From the NCBI GenBank assembly GCA_900542445.1, contig UQNN01000014.1:1-51350 (forward strand): a DNA stretch of 51,350 nucleotides. Direction: 5' to 3'. A program made the position numbers and the translations under genes. Shown one piece after another: positions 33,005 to 39,111 of the stretch; within the stretch, counting starts at the first letter, position 1; every line of letters starts with the position of its first letter. The DNA is from an uncultured Eubacteriales bacterium (GTDB lineage: Bacteria; Bacillota; Clostridia; Christensenellales; Aristaeellaceae). Below the pieces are notes generated by a model, which was not told where the DNA came from, did no database searches, and saw nothing but the letters and a program-made list of their open reading frames with translations.

Positions 33005-33337
33005 ATGAATGAAGATTTTGTCCGCGAGCGGATAACCGCGCTTCGGCTGAAAAAGGGCGTTTCAGAATACCAGATGAGTTACGATTTGGGTCACAGCCGC
33101 GGCTACATCTATAACATTTCATCCGGTAAAGCGCTTCCGCCGCTCAAAGAGTTTTTCGCTATCTGTGATTATTTCGGCTTAACCCCCGCGCAGTTTTTCG
33201 ACGAAGGCACGCAGAATCCCGAATTGATTCAAAAGGCGGTCAGCGGCATGAAACAGTTAAATGAAGCCGACTTGCTGATGCTCTTGGGGCTGATTAATCG
33301 TCTGCTCGAAACCCACAACAAAAGCAAAGGAACATGA
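33005..33337 (+). CDS. XRE-family transcriptional regulator
   Basis: A 110-residue protein. The helix-turn-helix lies at about 8-62 (KKGVSEYQMSYDLGHSRGYIYNISSGKALP), followed by FGLTPAQFFDEG and a short C-terminal helical tail that may mediate dimers. The ATG at 33005 follows GAGGTGAT. It is related in layout to the regulator at 33754-34062 (both have the F-G-x-T-x-A-Q-F-F-x-E-G motif). Its target is unknown; it is divergent from the zinc-ribbon gene and may control it. Confidence 0.82.
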   Translation: MNEDFVRERITALRLKKGVSEYQMSYDLGHSRGYIYNISSGKALPPLKEFFAICDYFGLTPAQFFDEGTQNPELIQKAVSGMKQLNEADLLMLLGLINRLLETHNKSKGT

Positions 33338-33395
33338 ATGGCTCCTTTGCTCATTTTTTAGTTAGTCGGAAACTTCGGCAGGGAAGATGCAGTGA

Positions 33396-33593
33396 GACTA
33401 TGAAGCCGTCACCAACCCCAAGTTTGAGGTTTACACGGACAAAGCCGGCGAGTTCCGTTTCCGTCTGAAAGCAAAAAACGGCGAGATCATTGCCGTCGGA
33501 GAAGGATACAAGACGAAGGCTTCCTGCCTGAATGGCATCGATTCGATCCGTCGCAATGCGCCGGAAGCATCGGTGGAAAAGGTTGAAAGCTGA
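33396..33593 (+). pseudogene. 5'-truncated DUF1508 (YegP-like) gene
   Basis: The frame DYEAVTNPKFEVYTDKAGEF continues through RFRLKAKNGEII and ends ASVEKVES. This is one complete DUF1508 unit, a small domain often found in tandem pairs. No start codon exists: an in-frame TGA lies just before (33393-33395). The DYEAV-NPKFEVY opening looks like the linker into a second repeat, and GAAGATGCAGTG just upstream would continue the linker in another frame. So the first repeat was lost and a frameshift may also be present. Confidence 0.65.
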
Positions 33594-33613
33594 ACCTGTC
33601 GACTTGGACACGA

Positions 33614-33645
33614 AGGCCGCTTCTGAAAAGAGAGACGGTCTTTTT
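33614..33645 (+). terminator. Probable terminator after the DUF1508 remnant
   Basis: GGCCGCTTCT/AGAGACGGTC with one mismatch and G-T pairing, followed by TTTTT. Confidence 0.5.
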
Positions 33646-33702
33646 ATGAACATGTGTTTTCGGGCGGGTGAGACCATTGCGCTTTTTTAAGCGGAAGATA
33701 GA

Positions 33703-33744
33703 CAAAAGCGGATTGCTCTGACGCGTGAGCAATCCGCTTTTTTC
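33703..33744. terminator. Terminator of the minus-strand XRE gene (bidirectional)
   Basis: AAAAGCGGATTGCTC / GAGCAATCCGCTTTT, perfect 15-base arms with a short loop. Confidence 0.85.
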
Positions 33745-33753
33745 GGAAGAAAA

Positions 33754-34062
33754 TCAGGGTTCCTTCATGGCATCAATCAGCTGGCTGATCGCCTTTTTCT
33801 GCGTGCTGCTGAGGGATGACCATGCAAGAAACATCTTATGTTGTTCGGGGGTCAGCTCAACCCAGTCGCCCTCGGCAAAAAACTGCGCGAGCGTAATGCC
33901 AAACCCCTTGCAGATGCTTTCCAGCGTTGGAATGGATGGCGTCGTGTTTCGACTGAAAATATTGGAAATGGTGGATTGGGAAAGTCCGGATTCCAACGCG
34001 AGCCGATATTCGCTCCATTGCCGATCGGCCATCAATTCCCGGATGCGAAGTTTTGCATTCAT
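33754..34062 (-). CDS. XRE-family transcriptional regulator
   Basis: A 102-residue protein. The N-terminal helix-turn-helix is at about 5-60 (WSEYRLALESGLSQSTISNI is the core), then FGITLAQFFAEG and a helical tail with SSLSSTQKKAISQLIDAM. Two ATGs are possible: 34071 is 3 bases after GAGGAG and 34062 is 12 bases after; 34062 gives the standard MNAKLRIREL start and is preferred, but not certain. It is divergent from the paralogous pair at 34206 and 34841 and shares their promoter region, so it probably regulates them and itself. Confidence 0.8.
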   Translation of the reverse strand: MNAKLRIRELMADRQWSEYRLALESGLSQSTISNIFSRNTTPSIPTLESICKGFGITLAQFFAEGDWVELTPEQHKMFLAWSSLSSTQKKAISQLIDAMKEP

Positions 34063-34076
34063 AAAGATCATTCACT

Positions 34077-34108
34077 CCTCAACAAAGCATTGTATCGTTC
34101 AGTTGAGG
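34077..34108 (-). promoter_or_regulatory. Dyad over the XRE promoter (candidate operator)
   Basis: Arms CCTCAAC (34077-34083) and GTTGAGG (34102-34108) flank a minus-strand -10 candidate TACAAT (34097-34092). The left arm also covers the gene's ribosome site. Autorepression is suggested. Confidence 0.5.
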
Positions 34109-34130
34109 TGTAAAATAGTGGGATTATGTA

Positions 34131-34159
34131 TTGATAATATAACTCAGATGAGGTATACT
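34131..34159 (+). promoter_or_regulatory. Promoter of the gene at 34206
   Basis: -35 TTGATA (34131-34136), 17-base spacer, -10 TATACT (34154-34159). Confidence 0.75.
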
Positions 34160-34205
34160 ATATGGAAAAAGAATGCCATAATGGGCTATAAAGGAGCAAC
34201 TGGCC

Positions 34206-34598
34206 GTGAGCGGAAAACAATACTTCTGCGACTGCTGTCGGAAAATGGGCATGGACAGCGCCGCACTTTTTAAAATCGGAGAACAGAACGCGCAGTGCTA
34301 TGGCGGCTACGTGTATCATTGCCCGACGCGGCTGCGAGGCCCGTCGCACAGATTTGTGGTCAATTATATTGAAGAGCAGGGATTGTATGCGGCGTGGAGC
34401 CTGGATACGCCCGGCAGTGAAAAGAAGACGGTTTTCCGCGTGCTGAAAAAAGAATTGGAGCATTTGTCGGCGGGCGAGGTGCACGCCGTTTTCAAAACGA
34501 CGCATAGCGGCGACCGGCAGAAAGAGACGGTGTACGTGTTCGATCAGGCGGCGGTGATGCGTTTTCTTCAAATGGTGCGCGAAAAGATGACAAGATAA
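34206..34598 (+). CDS. Protein of unknown function, first of a paralogous pair
   Basis: A 130-residue soluble protein with no signal or membrane helix. It starts at GTG 34206, 9 bases after AAAGGAG. The Cys-rich opening FCDCCRKMG is followed by a mixed alpha/beta pattern with GGYVYHCP (33-40), VVNYI, YAAWSLD, KKTVFRV and, near the end, KETVYVFDQAAVMRFL. The same blocks in the same order recur in the gene at 34841, so this is a real, conserved domain of roughly 100 residues. I do not recognise the family. Context (divergent XRE repressor, nearby remnants) suggests an accessory module. Confidence 0.7.
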   Translation: MSGKQYFCDCCRKMGMDSAALFKIGEQNAQCYGGYVYHCPTRLRGPSHRFVVNYIEEQGLYAAWSLDTPGSEKKTVFRVLKKELEHLSAGEVHAVFKTTHSGDRQKETVYVFDQAAVMRFLQMVREKMTR

Positions 34599-34840
34599 AT
34601 CAATCGGAGCATATCTGCGAGGAAAAGACCGATTGGAACTATTGTAGAAAGAACGGATGACGTATATCGGGCATATTTGCGCGCCGGAGACGAAAAACGG
34701 GCGATCAGGCGCAAAAAAACCGGATTATCACGTCATTATCGCGGATGTAAAAGGATTGTTGCGTGACTTTTGCGCCCCGTATCGGCTAAGATCTTACCAA
34801 ACGATAGCATTCGTAAAAGATGCGGAGAGGTGGATCTGGG

Positions 34841-35245
34841 ATGAACGGGAAAAATTTTTTTCGCGCATGCTGCAATCAGATGGGCATTCACTGCGACACG
34901 CGGTTTAAGCTGGGCGCGCAGAATTCAAAAAACAGCGGAGGCTATGTCTATCACTGCCCACCGGAGTTGAGAACGCGGGAGCAGCGTTACGCCGTCAACT
35001 ATATCAGCGACCGGGATATCTATCTGGCGTGGGATCTGTCTGTTTCGGGTACGGAGAATAAAACCGTTTTCCGCGTGCGGGCCGGCGAGCTGGAAAACAT
35101 GGAGCTGGGCAGGGTGAAATTCATTCGCAAGACGCTGAAGCGGTGCGAGTCGGAAAAAGAGACGGTGTACGTGTTCGATCAGGCGGCGGTGAAGCAATTT
35201 CTGACGATCGCATCCGATGCAATACAGAAAGAAGCGGCGCTGTAA
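34841..35245 (+). CDS. Protein of unknown function, second of a paralogous pair
   Basis: A 134-residue paralogue of the gene at 34206: GGYVYHCPPELR, YAVNYIS, YLAWDLS, NKTVFRV, then KETVYVFDQAAVKQFL. The N-terminus NFFRACCNQMGIHC keeps a Cys pair but not the same spacing. The ATG at 34841 is 7 bases after GAGGTGG; seven more in-frame codons exist upstream without support. The proteins have diverged widely, yet 37 bases near the 3' end (35156-35192) are identical to 34521-34557. The 242-base gap between the two genes holds no convincing promoter or other gene. Confidence 0.7.
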   Translation: MNGKNFFRACCNQMGIHCDTRFKLGAQNSKNSGGYVYHCPPELRTREQRYAVNYISDRDIYLAWDLSVSGTENKTVFRVRAGELENMELGRVKFIRKTLKRCESEKETVYVFDQAAVKQFLTIASDAIQKEAAL

Positions 35246-35249
35246 AATA

Positions 35250-35287
35250 AAAACCGAACCTGCAAAAAAACAGGTTCGGTTTTTTCA
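35250..35287. terminator. Terminator shared by the gene at 34841 and tRNA-Leu
   Basis: AACCGAACCTG / CAGGTTCGGTT around an A-rich loop, with an A-run before and TTTT after, so usable on both strands. Confidence 0.85.
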
Positions 35288-35291
35288 AGTG

Positions 35292-35378
35292 TGGTGCCGG
35301 TGGCGGGGGTCGAACCCGCACGTTCTTGCGAACACGGGATTTTGAATCCCGGGCGTCTGCCAATTCCACCACACCGGC
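35292..35378 (-). tRNA. tRNA-Leu (anticodon CAA)
   Basis: On the minus strand: acceptor GCCGGTG pairs with CACCGGC, discriminator A, and the CCA end is encoded. The D-arm region follows GGTGG; the anticodon stem CGGGATT/AATCCCG encloses CAA. A long variable arm (TGTTCGCAAGAACG), as expected for leucine, precedes the T-arm GCGGGTTCGACCCCCGC. It reads UUG codons. Confidence 0.95.
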
Positions 35379-35437
35379 GGGAAATAACAGATTTAGTATA
35401 GCTAATTTTCCACTCAAAGTCAAGAGGAAAACGCGAA

Positions 35438-35602
35438 TTAACCGAGCAGATCGAGGTAGCGGTCGCTCGTGGGACGGGTGTGATGCTCGTGCTCCCGATA
35501 ACGGCGCAGGGCCTGCTGGTTATCCATCTCGCGGGAGGCGTGATCGATGCCCTCGCACGAGAAGAGCAGAATGAAAAAAACGGTGACGATGACAAGCGGC
35601 AT
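35438..35602 (-). CDS. Small membrane-anchored protein, unknown function
   Basis: A 54-residue protein: one N-terminal membrane helix (about 2-17, PLVIVTVFFILLFSC) followed by a charged tail (EGIDHASREMDNQQALRRYREH) and a His/Arg-rich end. The start ATG at 35602 lies 11 bases after AAAGGAA; longer readings have no ribosome site. An extended -10 promoter and a strong leader hairpin lie upstream, which supports a real gene. No family recognised. Confidence 0.55.
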   Translation of the reverse strand: MPLVIVTVFFILLFSCEGIDHASREMDNQQALRRYREHEHHTRPTSDRYLDLLG

Positions 35603-35636
35603 AAACGACGCGGCTTCCTTTCCATCCAGAAAAATG

Positions 35637-35678
35637 TCCGAAGAATCTCTTTCTTCGGAAGCAGAAGCGATTATAGCA
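35637..35678 (-). promoter_or_regulatory. Extended -10 promoter and leader hairpin of the small membrane gene
   Basis: TGCTATAAT on the minus strand (35678-35670) with no clear -35. It is followed by a perfect 9-base hairpin TCCGAAGAA/TTCTTCGGA (35637-35659) and then CATTTTTC, so it may act as an attenuator before the coding region. Confidence 0.5.
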
Positions 35679-35783
35679 TGTTTTTGCGGCAAAAGAAAGC
35701 ATGTAACTCCATAAGTTTCAATCGGTTGTTTTGTGCAGGCAGACAATTCTTTCAATCTTAACGGGAATTTGATAGCGGCACAT

Positions 35784-35791
35784 GGTATAAT
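35784..35791 (+). promoter_or_regulatory. Probable promoter of the KdpD-like gene
   Basis: TATAAT at 35786-35791 preceded by TGG (extended -10 form). No good -35 box. Confidence 0.5.
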
Positions 35792-35833
35792 CATTTTAAA
35801 TCATGGACGATAGCGAAAAGGGGGGCGGTGCAT

Positions 35834-36943
35834 ATGCCGACAGCCTTTCAGAAAAATTGGGCTTCTTTTCGGAAAATGCTGATTCCCAAAAGGCAGAGCA
35901 CGGGTCAGCTTCTGCGCGACGCGGGCATTACGTTCTGCATTCTGGCGATTGCGGCGGCGGTCTGCACAGTGCTCACGCACATGGGCGACAGCGACAGCGC
36001 GGTGCCGATGGTGTTTGTGCTGGCGGTGTTGCTGGTCGCGCGCCTGACGGATGGATTCATATTCAGTTTGGTAGCAACGGTCGTTTCGGTCATCAGCGTG
36101 AACTACGCGTTCACCTATCCCTATTTTGCTTTTAATTTCACCATCACGGGTTATCCGCTGACGTTTTTGACGATGTTCGCGGTTTCGCTGGTCGTCGGCA
36201 TGCTGACCGACCGGGTCAAGCGGCAGGAACGCGTCAAAGCCGAAGCGGAGAAAGAGAAGATGAAGGCCAATCTTCTGCGCTCGGTCTCTCACGATCTGCG
36301 CACGCCGCTGACGTCGATCATCGGTTCATCCTCCGCCGTGCTGGAAAATTATGATAAATTCAGCGACGATGTGAAAAAGGATTTAATTGGCCATGTGCGC
36401 GACGACGCCCAGTGGCTCGTTCGGCTGGTGGAAAACATTCTTTCGATCACGCGCTTCAACGAGGGCGCGGTGAAGATCGACAAGGTGCCGCAGGCCGCAG
36501 AGGAAATCGCGGCGGAGGCGGTGAGCAAATTCAAAAAGCGGTTCGATACGCTGCCCGTGCGCGTCAGCGTGCCGGACGAGCTGCTGATGGTGCCGATGGA
36601 TGCGACGCTCATCGAGCAGGTGCTCATCAATCTGATGGAAAACGCCGTTCTTCACGCGAAAGGCGCAACGGAAATCGAACTGCGCGTCCGCCGGGAGGGC
36701 GGATTGGCGCGGTTCAGCGTGCTGGATAATGGCGCAGGCATCGATCCGGCCGTGCTGCCCAAATTGTTTGAAGAAATGTTTCCGCATGCGGGCGAACTGC
36801 GCGGCGACGGGCGGCGGAGCATGGGCATTGGGCTTTCGGTCTGCATGAGCATCGTGCGGGCGCACGGCGGCACAATGAAAGCGGAAAATCGGGCGACGGG
36901 CGGCGCGTGCGTTTCTTTCGCGCTGCCGATGGAGGAGGAATAA
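35834..36943 (+). CDS. KdpD-like sensor histidine kinase lacking the N-terminal KdpD/USP domains
   Basis: A 369-residue membrane kinase. Three or four close helices form a DUF4118-type module (about 30-125), followed directly by HisKA with phospho-acceptor His153 (SVSHDLRTPLTS) and a HATPase domain (NLMENAVLHA, DNGAGI, GIGLSVC). Full KdpD is about 900 residues, with an N-terminal ATP-binding/USP part that senses potassium status; that is absent. The start is ATG 34 bases into the transcript at 35834, 8 bases after GGGGGG; GTG 35828 is possible. Paired with the regulator 3 bases downstream. Confidence 0.85.
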   Translation: MPTAFQKNWASFRKMLIPKRQSTGQLLRDAGITFCILAIAAAVCTVLTHMGDSDSAVPMVFVLAVLLVARLTDGFIFSLVATVVSVISVNYAFTYPYFAFNFTITGYPLTFLTMFAVSLVVGMLTDRVKRQERVKAEAEKEKMKANLLRSVSHDLRTPLTSIIGSSSAVLENYDKFSDDVKKDLIGHVRDDAQWLVRLVENILSITRFNEGAVKIDKVPQAAEEIAAEAVSKFKKRFDTLPVRVSVPDELLMVPMDATLIEQVLINLMENAVLHAKGATEIELRVRREGGLARFSVLDNGAGIDPAVLPKLFEEMFPHAGELRGDGRRSMGIGLSVCMSIVRAHGGTMKAENRATGGACVSFALPMEEE

Positions 36944-36946
36944 ACG

Positions 36947-37654
36947 ATGGCTGTACGTGGAAAAGTGTTGATTGTTGAGGATGACCGCGCGATTTGCAGC
37001 TTCATGCGCCGCGTGTTGGAGGCGAACGGCTATGAATCCATCATCGTGGGCACGGGGCGCGAGGCGCTGAGCATGCTCACCTCGCATTGCCCGGACGTGG
37101 TGATTCTCGATCTGGGTCTGCCGGATATGGACGGCATGGATGTGCTGACGCAGCTGCGCGCGTGGTCGCTGATGCCGGTGGTTGTCGTCTCTGCGCGGAC
37201 GGATGAGCGCGAAAAGGTGCGCGCGCTGGACGCCGGCGCGGACGATTACATCACCAAGCCGTTTGGCACGTCCGAACTTCTGGCGCGCCTGCGCACGGCG
37301 ATCCGCCATACGCGCACGACGAGCGGCAACGCGAGCATTGCAAAGGAAAACCGCTTCATCGCGCGCGGGCTGGTCATCGATTATGACAAATACCGCGTGT
37401 ATATCGACGGACGCGACGCTGGGCTGACCCAAAACGAGTTTAAGCTTGTCGCGCTGCTGGGGCGCTATGCCGGGCGAGTGCTGACCTACGATTACCTGAT
37501 TCGCGAAATCTGGGGGCCGAACAAGGCATATGACAACCAGATTCTCCGCGTGAACATGGCGAATATCCGCCGGAAAATCGAAAAGAACCCCGCCGAACCG
37601 GAATACATCTTTACTGAAGTCGGCGTGGGGTATCGGATGATTGAGGGAGATTGA
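36947..37654 (+). CDS. KdpE-like OmpR-family response regulator
   Basis: A 235-residue DNA-binding regulator. Receiver domain with acidic EDD at 11-13, phospho-acceptor Asp55 (VVILDLGLP), Lys in ITKPF. Winged-helix output domain at about 130-232 with NQILRVNMANIRRKIE and TEVGVGYRM, typical of KdpE. The ATG follows GGAGGAGGAATAAACG. No kdpFABC genes are nearby, so the targets lie elsewhere, probably other potassium uptake genes. Confidence 0.88.
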   Translation: MAVRGKVLIVEDDRAICSFMRRVLEANGYESIIVGTGREALSMLTSHCPDVVILDLGLPDMDGMDVLTQLRAWSLMPVVVVSARTDEREKVRALDAGADDYITKPFGTSELLARLRTAIRHTRTTSGNASIAKENRFIARGLVIDYDKYRVYIDGRDAGLTQNEFKLVALLGRYAGRVLTYDYLIREIWGPNKAYDNQILRVNMANIRRKIEKNPAEPEYIFTEVGVGYRMIEGD

Positions 37655-37704
37655 AAAAAGGCTTTGCCGTGAATGATTGGGATTCGCGGCAAAGCCTTTT
37701 TATG
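37655..37704. terminator. Bidirectional terminator between the KdpE-like gene and the repeat-protein gene
   Basis: AAAAAGGCTTTGCCG.../...CGGCAAAGCCTTTTT with near-perfect long arms and A/T-runs on both sides. Confidence 0.9.
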
Positions 37705-38235
37705 TTACTGCCTGTTTTGGATTTGCGCGTCGGAATCGGCATCCGTTTCGCTGTCCAATGCGGCGATGAGCGCATTATATTCTTCCTGCGTCAAATCGCC
37801 GCTTTCCAGCATTTGGGCCAGCGTTTCGGCATCCAATACCTGCTGAACATCGCCGTTCACCAAACCGTTGATTATGCCGTTTTTCAAGCCGTTGGTCATG
37901 CCGCTGACCATGCCGTTTTTCAGGCCATCTTTTACACCGCCAGCCATGCCGTTTTTCAGGCCTGCGGTTGCGCCGTTTGTCAAACCATTCTTTGCACCGC
38001 CAGCCATGCCGTTTTTCAGGCCTGCGGTTGCGCCGTTTGTCAAACCATTCTTTGCACCGCCAGCCATGCCGTTTTTCAGGCCTGCGGTTGCGCCGTTGGT
38101 CAGGCCATTCTTTGCGCCTCCGACCATGCCGTTTTTCAGGCCGCCCTTCAGTTCCTTAGCCTGAGCGCCGCATACGGTCATGGCCAGCATGGCGCCTGCC
38201 AGTGTAAGGGTCATCATTTTTTTATTAAGTTTCAT
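37705..38235 (-). CDS. Secreted protein made of a 20-residue Gly/Asn-rich tandem repeat
   Basis: A 176-residue protein. Signal peptide at 1-26 (Met-Lys-Leu-Asn-Lys-Lys, ending CGAQA). Residues about 28-125 are tandem copies and partial copies of GLKNGMAGGAKNGLTNGATA. The C-terminal part is a small acidic domain with AETLAQMLESGDLTQEEYNALIAAL, a helical pair resembling SHOCT-like motifs, then an Asp-rich tail. The start ATG is 8 bases after AAGGAGG. It is divergent from a two-component system 177 bases away, which may control it. Function unknown; a surface, matrix or binding role is speculation. Confidence 0.7.
   Translation of the reverse strand: MKLNKKMMTLTLAGAMLAMTVCGAQAKELKGGLKNGMVGGAKNGLTNGATAGLKNGMAGGAKNGLTNGATAGLKNGMAGGAKNGLTNGATAGLKNGMAGGVKDGLKNGMVSGMTNGLKNGIINGLVNGDVQQVLDAETLAQMLESGDLTQEEYNALIAALDSETDADSDAQIQNRQ
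37921..38160. repeat. 60-base tandem repeat inside the secreted repeat protein
   Basis: Period is exactly 60 bases. Copies at 37981-38040 and 38041-38100 differ by one base (38098, t versus g). The flanking units at 37921-37980 and 38101-38160 are more diverged. Units encode the 20-residue protein repeat on the minus strand. Confidence 0.95.
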
Positions 38236-38359
38236 CTTGATATCCTCCTTGAAATGAGTTGCTTTTTACCGGCGGTTTTTTCTCCGTTCGGTGGATACAT
38301 CATACGACAGCAGGCATGGGCAAAGCGAGGGAAAAGGTGTGGCAAAGCTGTGGCAATGC

Positions 38360-38389
38360 TTTACATAACGCACTTTCTTGTGTTACCAT
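38360..38389 (+). promoter_or_regulatory. Probable promoter of the two-component system at 38413
   Basis: -35 TTTACA (38360-38365), 18-base spacer, -10 TACCAT (38384-38389). Confidence 0.55.
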
Positions 38390-38412
38390 GACAACATCAG
38401 GAGGCGCATCAT

Positions 38413-39111
38413 ATGGAAACGATTTATCTGGCGGATGATGAGCGGCATATTCGGGAATTGATGCAGGCGTTTTTGTCGCAGGCGGGCTATGACGTGCATA
38501 CGTTTGAGGACGGGGATGCGCTGATGACGGCGTGTCGTCAGCAGATGCCGGATCTGGTGATTCTGGATATCATGATGCCGGGGACGGATGGCTTGAGTGT
38601 CTGCACCCAACTGCGTCAGCAGAATGAAACGCTGCCGATCATCATCGTTTCTGCGAAAGACAGTCCGTATGACCGCGTGACCGGGTTGACGCTGGGCGGA
38701 GATGATTACCTGATCAAACCGTTTTTGCCGCTTGAATTGGTGGCGCGCGTGAAGGCGCTTCTGCGGCGCGCTCATCCGGCAGTCAAGGCGGAGGAGCCTG
38801 CCGAGCTGACCTTTGGGCCGCTGGTGATTTCAATGGCACGGCATGAGGCGGCGCTTTCCGGAACCCCGTTGCCGCTCACACCGACGGAATTTGATTTTCT
38901 GGCCTATTTAATGGCCCATCAGGAGCGCGCCGTGAGCCGGGATGAATTGCTGCATGCGCTTTGGCAGTTCGACTGGCAGGCCGATACCCGTGCGACGGAC
39001 GACCTGCTCAAGCGCCTACGCCGCAAGCTGCGCGAGCACAGCAGCCCAGTGCGCATTGAAACAGTCTGGGGCTTTGGCTTCAAGCTGGCACTGGAGGAGG
39101 AACAGCCGTGA
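38413..39111 (+). CDS. OmpR-family response regulator
   Basis: A 232-residue regulator. Receiver with DDE at 8-10, Asp52 (LVILDIMMPG) and Lys in LIKPF; winged-helix domain from about 130 with LTPTEFDFLAYLM and TVWGFGFKL. The ATG is 8 bases after AGGAGG. Its stop overlaps the GTG start of the kinase gene, so they are coupled. Confidence 0.9.
   Translation: METIYLADDERHIRELMQAFLSQAGYDVHTFEDGDALMTACRQQMPDLVILDIMMPGTDGLSVCTQLRQQNETLPIIIVSAKDSPYDRVTGLTLGGDDYLIKPFLPLELVARVKALLRRAHPAVKAEEPAELTFGPLVISMARHEAALSGTPLPLTPTEFDFLAYLMAHQERAVSRDELLHALWQFDWQADTRATDDLLKRLRRKLREHSSPVRIETVWGFGFKLALEEEQP

Larger units (their letters stand above)
33338..33753. other. 416-base stretch with a gene remnant and terminators
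   Basis: It holds the DUF1508 remnant (33396-33593), an imperfect terminator (33614-33645) and the bidirectional terminator at 33703-33744. No intact gene is supported. Confidence 0.6.

Noticed and set aside
34657..34908. Possible 83-residue gene between the paralogous pair
   Set aside because: It lacks a ribosome site and overlaps the start of the gene at 34841 in another frame, where that gene's frame is clearly conserved with its paralogue.
37860..38160. Regular 60-base repeats resembling a CRISPR array
   Set aside because: The units are contiguous without unique spacers and stay in frame in a gene with a signal peptide and ribosome site. No cas genes are near.
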